Assembly (NCBI RefSeq): GCF_030065885.1
Contig: NZ_JASJCS010000024.1
Location: forward strand, 1-39,456
Length of the DNA stretch: 39,456 bases
From: Ilumatobacter sp.
GTDB lineage: Bacteria; Actinomycetota; Acidimicrobiia; Acidimicrobiales; Ilumatobacteraceae
Direction of reading: 5' to 3'
Below the pieces are notes generated by a model. That model saw nothing but the letters and a program-made list of their open reading frames with translations, ran no database searches and was not told the origin of the DNA. The translations under genes and the position numbers were made by a program. Positions 15,016 to 22,025 of the stretch are shown piece after piece (within the stretch, counting starts at the first letter, position 1; each line of letters opens with the position of its first letter).

Positions 15016-15032
15016 GTGCGGAGTCGAGTGGA

Positions 15033-15926
15033 ATGAGGGCGCTGGTCGAACGGATCGACCGGCTGCAGCGACTGGCGGTGTTCGAGGCCGCCGCTCGCAC
15101 CGGCAGCTTCACGGCCGCGGCACGCGAGCTCGGCATGACGCAACCCGCCGTCACCCGCCAGGTCCGGGCGCTCGAGCAACGGCTCGGCGCCGAGCTCTTC
15201 CGCCGCACGTCGAACCGCAGCGATCTGACCGACATCGGCCACCGGCTGTCGAGCCACGTCAACGCCGGCTTCGACGTGATCGAGTCCGGGCTCCAGGAGC
15301 TCGCCGACCACGCCGGCACGTTCGTCGTCGCCTCGCACCCGGGCATCGCCCAGCAGTGGCTCGTGCCGCGGATCGACGACCTCCACACCGCGCTCGGCGA
15401 CCTCGAATTGCGACTCAGGTTCTTCGACCGCGACGCCGAGCTCGAGGCCGGCGACCACGATGTCGCGATCCGCGTCGGCGCCGGCGACTTCCCGGGACAG
15501 TCGCGGCACCTGCTCTTCGACGAGGTCGTCGTGCCGGTCGCCTCGCCGGCGCTCGCAGCCGAGCACGGGCTGAGCGAGTCCAGCACGGCCGCCGACGTCT
15601 ACCAGGCGCCGTTCGTGCACATGGACGACGACGATCGCCCGTGGATGACCTGGGCCGATTGGCTCGGCCGGTTCGGCATCGCACTGCGGCGCCAGCCCGG
15701 CCGCGTGCTGTTCAACAACTACCCGATGGTTCTGCAGCAAGCGCTCGCCGGCCGTGGCATCGCGCTGGGATGGCGACCGCTGATCGACGAGCTGGTCGAG
15801 GGCGACGCTCTCGTGGTCGTCGGCCCGGAGGTGCGCAGCGACCGCGGCTACTACGTCACGTGGCGGGCCGGCCCGCCGGAGCCGCCGGTCGAGACCCTCA
15901 TCGCGTGGTTGACCGCCCTGGCGTGA
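15033..15926 (+). CDS. LysR-family transcriptional regulator (GcvA-like)
   Basis: This 297-residue protein has an N-terminal winged helix-turn-helix (residues ~8-66: FEAAARTGSFTAAARELGMTQPAVTRQVRALEQRLG in the expected place) and a periplasmic-binding-protein-like effector domain. The GcvA-type pattern is visible as LRLRFFDRDAELEAGDHDVAIRVG in the first lobe and LFNNYPMVLQQALAGRGIALGW in the second. ATG at 15033 follows GGAG (15020-15023) at 9-nt spacing; earlier in-frame starts lack such a signal. It is divergent from the oxygenase operon and is its probable activator, with an operon substrate or product as likely effector. It ends 7 nt from the converging alpha/beta hydrolase. Confidence 0.92.
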   Translation: MRALVERIDRLQRLAVFEAAARTGSFTAAARELGMTQPAVTRQVRALEQRLGAELFRRTSNRSDLTDIGHRLSSHVNAGFDVIESGLQELADHAGTFVVASHPGIAQQWLVPRIDDLHTALGDLELRLRFFDRDAELEAGDHDVAIRVGAGDFPGQSRHLLFDEVVVPVASPALAAEHGLSESSTAADVYQAPFVHMDDDDRPWMTWADWLGRFGIALRRQPGRVLFNNYPMVLQQALAGRGIALGWRPLIDELVEGDALVVVGPEVRSDRGYYVTWRAGPPEPPVETLIAWLTALA

Positions 15927-15933
15927 CGGCCCG

Positions 15934-16824
15934 CTACACCACCGCCGACAGCGGGCGTCCCGCCCGTTGCGCGTTGTGGGCGATCGCGTCGGCCATCTCC
16001 CTCCACCGGGTGTGCGGGAGGTCGTGCGCCATGTCGTTGAACATCAAGAGGCGCGAGCCGGGGATCGCCCTCGCCGTGGCCAGGCCCCCGCTCGGACGCA
16101 CGAGCTCGTCGAGCATGCCGTGGATGACCAGGGCCGGGACGTCGAGGCGTTCGAGGCCGGCGGTGCGATCGCCGCTGGCGATGATCGCCGCCGTCTGACG
16201 TGCCGTGCCGGCGGGTCGGAAGCTCCGATCAACGGCCGTCTGCACGAGGGCGCGGAACTCGTCCTCGTCGAACGTCGGGCCGCAGATGTCGCGGAACGCC
16301 TCGACACCGATGTCGGCCGCCGTCTCTCGCGTCGGTACCGGACGCCGGACGGTCTTCTGGATCAGCCGCAGGGTCGGCTGGCCCACCCGCCGGTTGCCGG
16401 TGGTCGACATGATCGACGTCATCGAGCGCACCCGCGCAGGGTGCTCGATCGCCATCGCCTGCGCGATCATGCCACCCATCGAGGCGCCGACGACGTGGGC
16501 GCTGTCGATGCCGAGTGCGCCCAAGAGCCCGACGGCGTCGTCTGCCATGTCGCTGAGCAGGTACTCGGCCTGGAGGAGACGCCGCAACAACACCGCCTTC
16601 GCCAGCTGTGCCGTGGTCGGCGGCTCGCTCGTGAACTCGGAGGAGAGCCCGCTGTCGCGATTGTCGAAACGGATGACGCGAAAGCCCTCGGCCGCGATCA
16701 GGTCGACGAGACCCTGCGGCCAGTCGATCAGCTGCGCGCCCAGACCCATGACCAGGAGGATCGGTTCGCCGGTTCCCTGCTCCTCGAACTCGATCGTGAT
16801 GCCGTTCGCTTGCACCGAGGCCAT
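15934..16824 (-). CDS. alpha/beta-fold hydrolase
   Basis: This 296-residue cytoplasmic hydrolase has the full alpha/beta-hydrolase set. PILLVMGLGAQ provides the oxyanion region, and the nucleophile elbow is GASMGG with S115. D239 lies in VIHGMLDELV and H267 in MAHDLP. The motif RFDNRDSGLSS (52-62) is typical of the DRG-type subgroup, which includes esterases and some C-C hydrolases and antibiotic-resistance esterases. Substrate cannot be inferred. ATG at 16824 has TAGCCT (16831-16836, minus strand) 6 nt upstream, indicating a leaderless transcript. It is divergent from the isopenicillin-N-synthase-like gene and converges on lysR. Confidence 0.9.
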   Translation of the reverse strand: MASVQANGITIEFEEQGTGEPILLVMGLGAQLIDWPQGLVDLIAAEGFRVIRFDNRDSGLSSEFTSEPPTTAQLAKAVLLRRLLQAEYLLSDMADDAVGLLGALGIDSAHVVGASMGGMIAQAMAIEHPARVRSMTSIMSTTGNRRVGQPTLRLIQKTVRRPVPTRETAADIGVEAFRDICGPTFDEDEFRALVQTAVDRSFRPAGTARQTAAIIASGDRTAGLERLDVPALVIHGMLDELVRPSGGLATARAIPGSRLLMFNDMAHDLPHTRWREMADAIAHNAQRAGRPLSAVV

Positions 16825-16899
16825 CTGACCAGGCTACGGACAGGAGCGGCCGACCGACCGGCGGCGCCGCGCTTTGCCGGAACACATACGATCGGTGAG
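16825..16899. promoter_or_regulatory. divergent promoter region with two leaderless -10 elements
   Basis: TAGCCT (16831-16836, minus strand) sits 6 nt from the hydrolase start and TACGAT (16887-16892, plus strand) sits 7 nt from the oxygenase ATG at 16900. The GGTGAG directly touching that ATG is too close for a normal ribosome-binding site. The two -10 elements are 50 nt apart, leaving room for separate -35 regions. Confidence 0.45.
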
Positions 16900-17919
16900 A
16901 TGGACTCGTTGCCGGTGCTCGACATCGGGCCGTTCCTCGCCGACGAGTCGTCGACGGGCGCCGCTTCGTTCGTCGACGCGCTCCGCGCGACGCTGCACGG
17001 ACCGGGGTTCTGCTACCTCGTCGGCTACGGCGTCGACCCGCTGCAGGAGCATGCGGTCATGGACGTCGCGCGTGAGTTCTTCGCCCGGCCCGAGCCCGAC
17101 CGGCTGGCGATCGTCAACACCAACACGCCCCACTTCCGCGGCTACACGCGGCTGGGGATGGAACACACCAACGGCGTCAGCGACTGGCGGGATCAGATCG
17201 ACATCGGCCCCGAGCACCAACCGGTCGAGATCGGCCCGGACGACCCCGTCTGGTTGCGAGTGCGCGGGCCGAACCAGTGGCCGCCCTCGGTCCCGGCGAT
17301 GCAACAGGTCGTGACGTCGTGGATGCAGGCGATGGCAGATGTCGGCGAGTCGGTGCTCCGGGCGATCGCCCTCGGCCTCGGGCAGCCGGCCGACCACTTC
17401 GAGCCGACGACCCAACCGAATCCCGAGGTGCTCGTCAAGATCATCCGCTACCCGGCTCAGGACTCGGAGCGCGACACGGGCCAGGGTGTCGGCCTCCATC
17501 ACGACTCGGGGCTGCTGTCGTTCATCATGCAGGACGACGTCGGGGGACTCCAGGTGCAGATCGGTGACCGCCTCGTCGATGCCACCCCGATGCCGGGCGC
17601 GCTCGTGCTCAACATCGGCGAGATGTTCCAGATCGCGACCAACGGCTACCTCCGCGCCACCAAGCACCGGGTGGTCAGCCCACCGGCCGGTCGCGAACGG
17701 GTCTCGGTCGCGTACTTCTACAACCCGAAGATGGAGGCGACGTTCGCACCGATCGAGCTGCCGGCGGCGCTGGCGGCCGAGGCTCCGGGCGGCGAGAACA
17801 CGCGGCCCGGCGATCGGATCTTCGAGAACTACGGCGACAACTGGCTGAAGTTCCGCGTCCGATCGCACCCCGACGTCGCCGAGATCCACCACCCCGACCT
17901 CATCGGCCGATACACCTGA
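16900..17919 (+). CDS. isopenicillin-N-synthase-family Fe(II)/2-oxoglutarate-type oxygenase
   Basis: This 339-residue protein has the two-part layout of the family: an N-terminal DIOX_N region starting LPVLDIGPFL, and a C-terminal jelly-roll domain. Iron ligands are H200 and D202 in LHHDSGLLSF and H256 in TKHRVVS. The co-substrate motif R-x-S is R267-V-S269. GGLQVQ and NIGEMFQIATNGYLRATKHRV are characteristic. Bacterial members oxidise varied small molecules; the substrate is unknown. ATG at 16900 is supported by the -10 TACGAT at 7 nt. The last 13 codons (EIHHPDLIGRYT and stop) form the first unit of a tandem array that continues 400 bp beyond the gene. Confidence 0.9.
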   Translation: MDSLPVLDIGPFLADESSTGAASFVDALRATLHGPGFCYLVGYGVDPLQEHAVMDVAREFFARPEPDRLAIVNTNTPHFRGYTRLGMEHTNGVSDWRDQIDIGPEHQPVEIGPDDPVWLRVRGPNQWPPSVPAMQQVVTSWMQAMADVGESVLRAIALGLGQPADHFEPTTQPNPEVLVKIIRYPAQDSERDTGQGVGLHHDSGLLSFIMQDDVGGLQVQIGDRLVDATPMPGALVLNIGEMFQIATNGYLRATKHRVVSPPAGRERVSVAYFYNPKMEATFAPIELPAALAAEAPGGENTRPGDRIFENYGDNWLKFRVRSHPDVAEIHHPDLIGRYT

Positions 17920-18326
17920 CCCGACCGCCACCACGTCAGGCGGCACGGGCCGAGATCCGCCACCCCGACACCAGCGGGCGAGACACCTGACGATCACCCC
18001 ACCACGTCAGGTGGGCACGGGCCGAGATCCATCACTGCGCCACCACCGGCCGATACACCTGACCCGACCGCCACCACCTCCGGCGACACGGCCGAGATCC
18101 ACCACCCCGACACCACCGGGCGAGACACCTGACGACCCGACCGCCACCACCTCCGGCGACACGGCCGAGATCCACCACCCCGACCCCACCGGGCGAGACA
18201 CCTGACGATCACCGCCGCCACGTCAGGCCGCACGGGCCGAGATCCACCACCCCGCCACCACCGGGCGAGACACCTGACGATCACCCCGCCACGTCAGGTG
18301 GGCACGGGCCGAGATCCATCACTGCG
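17881..18326 (+). repeat. ~72-bp tandem repeat array derived from the 3' end of the oxygenase gene
   Basis: GAGATCC recurs at 17881, 17952, 18024, 18094, 18167, 18239 and 18311, giving periods of 71, 72, 70, 73, 72 and 72 nt: six full units and a 16-nt remnant. Unit 1 is the gene's own last codons and stop. Later units repeat them as CACCACCCCGACACCACCGG and GACACCTGA, so each ends with a copy of the stop codon. In two units CACCTGACG and CGTCAGGTG form a perfect 9-bp hairpin with a 12-nt loop (17991-18011 region and 18271-18300). Second-order duplication is visible: the block around 17990-18039 recurs near 18271-18326, and units 3 and 4 are nearly identical. The 17920-18394 gap holds no other gene. 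Confidence 0.92.
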
Positions 18327-18394
18327 GGGTCATCGGCGACAGGCGCACCAACGACGCCGCGGGACCTCGCCGAGTCCGGTACGGTGAGGCGCCG

Positions 18395-18961
18395 ATGGGA
18401 CTGTTCAAGAGGCGATCCGCCGCCGAGATGGAACAGCTGCGCGCCGAGATGGCGGCGATGGCCGCCCGACTCGACGCCGAGGACGAGGCCAAGGCTGCGA
18501 CCGAACACGAGCTCCGGAGCATCGCCGACCGCGTCGATGCCGGACACGCAGCGACGGCATCGACCGGCGACGAGGTGAAGGCCGTGGCGACCCAGCTCGA
18601 CGAAGCCCGCGCCGAGCTCGGCAACCAGGTCAAGGGGATCGTGATGCGGCTCGACGCTCCCCCGCCGCCACCGGCGGTCGGCCCCGACGACATCAAGGCC
18701 GTACGCGACGAGATGGACAAGCTCTCACGCCGCCTCGACGACATCGACGAACGGGTCACCTCGATCGCCACCGAGCTCGCCCACCAGATCTCCGAGCTGA
18801 GCGGCGACGTCGACACGATCAACGCACAGACGCCGCCGACCGACCGCGTCGTCGACGAGCTTCGCGACTCCCAGGAACGATTGGCGAGCGAGCAGGCCAG
18901 GTATCAGATCGCGTTCCGCCAGGACCTCGCCGACCTCGCCGAGCGACTGCGCCGCAGCTGA
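18395..18961 (+). CDS. coiled-coil protein of unknown function
   Basis: This 188-residue protein starts MGLFKRRSAAEMEQLRAEMA and is dominated by heptad-like helical sequence in two blocks (about 8-85 and 100-185), separated by a proline run DAPPPPPAVG near 89-98. It has no membrane segment or recognisable enzyme motif. Such proteins usually act as structural or scaffold parts, and it stands beside envelope-related genes. ATG at 18395 follows TACGGT (18380-18385) by 9 nt; no ribosome-binding sequence is obvious. I do not recognise a family. Confidence 0.75.
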   Translation: MGLFKRRSAAEMEQLRAEMAAMAARLDAEDEAKAATEHELRSIADRVDAGHAATASTGDEVKAVATQLDEARAELGNQVKGIVMRLDAPPPPPAVGPDDIKAVRDEMDKLSRRLDDIDERVTSIATELAHQISELSGDVDTINAQTPPTDRVVDELRDSQERLASEQARYQIAFRQDLADLAERLRRS

Positions 18962-19027
18962 ACCGAAGACCGACGGGGGGCGACGAACCCGCGCCAGGAG
19001 TCGATCGAGCCGCGATCAGAACCTCGA

Positions 19028-22009
19028 TCAGCCCGTGCCCTCGATCAGCTCGAGGGCACGGTCACTCACCGCACGGGCCTGGTCGAGCGTCTCCTCGTAG
19101 CCGGCCAGGTCGCCGTTGCGGAGCTGCCGGTCGGCCTCGTCCCACAGTGCGTCGAGCTCGATGAGCAGCTCTTCGAGCGTGGCGTCGTCGGCCAGCGGTG
19201 GGCGGTCGCCGCCCGTCGAGGTGCCGGTGTCGTCCGTGTCCCCGGTATCGCCCGTGTCATCCGCATCGTCCGTCGTCCCGGTGTCGTCGGTGTCGTCGGG
19301 CTGTTCGTCGCCTGTCGAGTCGTCGACCGACGTGTCGCCGTCGTCGTCGACGTCTCGGACGCGGTCGCCGATGTCGGCCTCGAACCCCGAGAAGAGCTGC
19401 GCCAGGGCCTGCTCGAGGGTCGGCGCGAACGCCGAGTCCTGGTTGTGCGAGACGATCACGAACCGGTACTCGGTCGAGCTCCGGCTGGTGTCGGAGTTGG
19501 CGATCGACACGTAGTACGGCCGCGCCCAGATCAACCCGTCCGCGACCGGCACGAGCTGGAGGTCGCCGAAGCGCACCCGGGAGTTGCTCTCCTCGTTGTC
19601 GTCGCGCGAGATCCGCTGCGACAGATCGGGCTCGGATTCGGCCTGGTCGGCGACACGCAACGGACCGTCGGGCAGATCGGCCGCGGTGAGCACGTGGCTG
19701 GTCAGCCGTCCGTAGGTCTCGGGGTCGGACGATGCCGTCATGTAGGCCTGCAGCTGGGTGCGCGCGTCGTTCGTCGAGAACGGCACGAACGGTCGCAGCA
19801 GCACGAACTCGTTCTCACCCGTCGTCGTGTTGCGGAACATCGTGTAGTACGGCGTGAAGCGGGCGACGCCCGATTCGGTGGCGAACTCGGTCGCGACCGC
19901 ATTCGGGTCGAAGTTGCTGGTACCACTCGACGCCTGCTCGCCCGGCGCGACCGACGGTGCCTGCGCGACCGACCATGCGCCGCGCCGCTCGAAGAAGTCC
20001 TCGGCGTCGATCTGGTACTTCGAGTACAGCTCGGTCTGCACCCTGAAGAGGTCCTCGGGGTAGCGAAGGTGCTCGCGGACGTCGTCGGGCATCTCGTCGA
20101 TCGCCGTGAAGAGATCGGGGAACGCCGACCGCCACGCCCGAAGGATCGGGTCCTCCTCGTCGACGACGTAGAAGATGACCTCACCCGTGTACGCATCGAC
20201 CGTGGCCTTGACCGAGTTGCGGATGTAGTTGTCGCTCGACGACAGCCCGCGGTTGCGGAGCTGCACCGATCCGATCCGCTGCGCGTAGGGGTAGCGACTG
20301 GTGGTGGTGTAGCCGTCGATGACCCAGCGCACACCGCCCTCGACGACGACCGGGTAGGGGTCGCCGTCGAAGGAGAGGAACGGGGCGATCTTCTGGACCC
20401 GGTCTCGAACGTCGCGCACCCACAGCATCTGCGAGTCGGAGTCGATCGCACCCGACCCGATGATGTTGTAGTCGAGGAACGCCAGGGCCAGTGCGGCCCG
20501 CCGACCGAACGAGCCCATCTTGACGCCGGTGGTGCCTTCGTATTCGGCACCGTCGCCGCAATCGGACTCGGTGACGTCGGTGGCAGCGATCGCGTAGCCC
20601 GACATCGCCGGGCTGAAGTAGAGCTCGGGTCGTTCGAGCTCGGGCTCTTGGTACGCGGGGCGATCGGACGTGGTGACCTTGCCGACGGGCGCCAGGACCA
20701 CGCCGCAGCCACGGGTCGAGACGAGGTGACGACCCTGCCAGCTCTTGTTCGGGATGTTGTCGGCGTCGAGCTCGCGAGCCGAGATCAGGACCTGCTCGGC
20801 ATCGTCGCCGAGCACGTACCGATCGACGTCGAGGTCGTCGATCTGGAGCCCGGCGACCTGCCCCTCGTCGAACTCGAACCGCGACTTCATCTCGGTCGGG
20901 TTGAGCAGACGGACGTCCTGGAGCGGGGTGATGTCCTGCTCGACCTCGGACGTGCTGAGGCGGCCGAAGTCGACTTCGATGGTCTCGACCTCGCCGATGC
21001 CCATCGCAGCGCGGGTCGCCTCGACGTTGCGTGCGATGTACGGCGCCTCGCGTTCGCCCTGGTTGGGCCGGACGATCAGCGACTGGACGATCGCCGGATA
21101 GATCAGGCCGCCGACGATCAGCACCACCAGCCAGAGACCCGAGGCGACGAGCGGCAGGCGCCACCGGTCGGTGCGGATCGTCGTCAGGTACAGCACCGAC
21201 GTCAGCAGCGCGATGAGCACGAGCAACATCAGCGCCGGGAGCTGCGCCTTGACGACGGTGTAGGTGGCGCCCTGGACGAAGCCGCGCGTCTCGTTGGTGA
21301 GCTCGTACCGGGTGAGCCAGTAGTCGGCTGCCTTGACCGCAGCGAGGATCGCGAGCAGCACCGCGATGTGCACCTTCGTGGCCGCCCGGACCGTGGGCGA
21401 CGACGACGTGAAGAGCACGCCCCCGTTGAGCAGGTGCGCAGCCACGGTCAGGATCAACACGATGATGAGCGTGGCGAAGAGCCAGTCGATCGTGAACGCG
21501 ATGAACGGCAGCTCGAACACGTAGAAGCCGACGTCGACGCCGAACTGCTCGTCGTCGACGCCGAACGACTTGCTGTTGCGGAACAGCAGCCAATCCTGCC
21601 ACTGGGACACAGCGGGCAGGGCCACCATGAAGGCGAGCACGACCGCCGTGCCGTACCGCACGAGCCGCAGTCGGTGACCGAAGACCTCGTGGAACCGCTC
21701 GACGTAGGGGTGCACGTTCGCCGGGAAGGCGACCGGCGCGGTGCGGTCCGCCAGGTACAGGTTGATGCCGGCGATGATCAGGAAGACGATGAAGAACAGG
21801 AAGAACAGCGTGAGCTTGGCGCCGATCTGACCCCAGAAGATGTCGTTGCGCCCGACCGCGTCGTGCCAGAGGTAGTCGGCGTAGAAGTTGGCGATCGCCC
21901 GGCCGAACACCACGACCAGGAAGAACAGGAGGCCGATCGTGATCAGGACCGCCCTGCCGGACAGGCGAGACCAGAATCGTCTGCGTGGGAGGTCGGATTC
22001 GCGCCGCAT
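19028..22009 (-). CDS. UPF0182-family large membrane protein (COG1615)
   Basis: This 993-residue protein has about seven hydrophobic segments in the first ~330 residues, starting at AVLITIGLLFFLVVVFGRAI and including KLTLFFLFFIVFLIIAGINL. A long extracytoplasmic domain follows with the UPF0182 markers VEATRAAMGI, SYDLNIIG-type LAFLDYNIIGSG, and YPEDLFRVQTELYSKYQI. The family is widespread in actinobacteria; its biochemical function is unknown. The C-terminal tail (about 895-950) is Asp/Thr/Gly-rich low complexity, then ends in a short helical segment. ATG at 22009 follows TAGCCT (22020-22025, minus strand) at 10 nt. That hexamer contains the stop codon of the upstream DivIVA-like gene, so the two genes are closely linked. 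Confidence 0.9.
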   Translation of the reverse strand: MRRESDLPRRRFWSRLSGRAVLITIGLLFFLVVVFGRAIANFYADYLWHDAVGRNDIFWGQIGAKLTLFFLFFIVFLIIAGINLYLADRTAPVAFPANVHPYVERFHEVFGHRLRLVRYGTAVVLAFMVALPAVSQWQDWLLFRNSKSFGVDDEQFGVDVGFYVFELPFIAFTIDWLFATLIIVLILTVAAHLLNGGVLFTSSSPTVRAATKVHIAVLLAILAAVKAADYWLTRYELTNETRGFVQGATYTVVKAQLPALMLLVLIALLTSVLYLTTIRTDRWRLPLVASGLWLVVLIVGGLIYPAIVQSLIVRPNQGEREAPYIARNVEATRAAMGIGEVETIEVDFGRLSTSEVEQDITPLQDVRLLNPTEMKSRFEFDEGQVAGLQIDDLDVDRYVLGDDAEQVLISARELDADNIPNKSWQGRHLVSTRGCGVVLAPVGKVTTSDRPAYQEPELERPELYFSPAMSGYAIAATDVTESDCGDGAEYEGTTGVKMGSFGRRAALALAFLDYNIIGSGAIDSDSQMLWVRDVRDRVQKIAPFLSFDGDPYPVVVEGGVRWVIDGYTTTSRYPYAQRIGSVQLRNRGLSSSDNYIRNSVKATVDAYTGEVIFYVVDEEDPILRAWRSAFPDLFTAIDEMPDDVREHLRYPEDLFRVQTELYSKYQIDAEDFFERRGAWSVAQAPSVAPGEQASSGTSNFDPNAVATEFATESGVARFTPYYTMFRNTTTGENEFVLLRPFVPFSTNDARTQLQAYMTASSDPETYGRLTSHVLTAADLPDGPLRVADQAESEPDLSQRISRDDNEESNSRVRFGDLQLVPVADGLIWARPYYVSIANSDTSRSSTEYRFVIVSHNQDSAFAPTLEQALAQLFSGFEADIGDRVRDVDDDGDTSVDDSTGDEQPDDTDDTGTTDDADDTGDTGDTDDTGTSTGGDRPPLADDATLEELLIELDALWDEADRQLRNGDLAGYEETLDQARAVSDRALELIEGTG

Positions 22010-22019
22010 CTGGCGCCCG

Positions 22020-22025
22020 AGGCTA
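22020..22025 (-). promoter_or_regulatory. -10-like TAGCCT embedded in the DivIVA-like gene's stop codon
   Basis: On the minus strand the TAG stop of the upstream gene (22023-22025) supplies the first three bases of TAGCCT, 10 nt before the UPF0182 ATG. The same arrangement occurs at 27722-27727 and 34541-34546. Confidence 0.4.

Noticed and set aside
17994..18284. Repeat-encoded minus-strand protein of 96 residues
   Set aside because: The frame simply reads the tandem array; it has no ribosome-binding site and its frame changes with the 70-73 nt unit lengths.
17881..18326. CRISPR array
   Set aside because: Units are contiguous ~72-bp near-copies without unique spacers, and the first unit lies inside a coding sequence; no cas genes are present.
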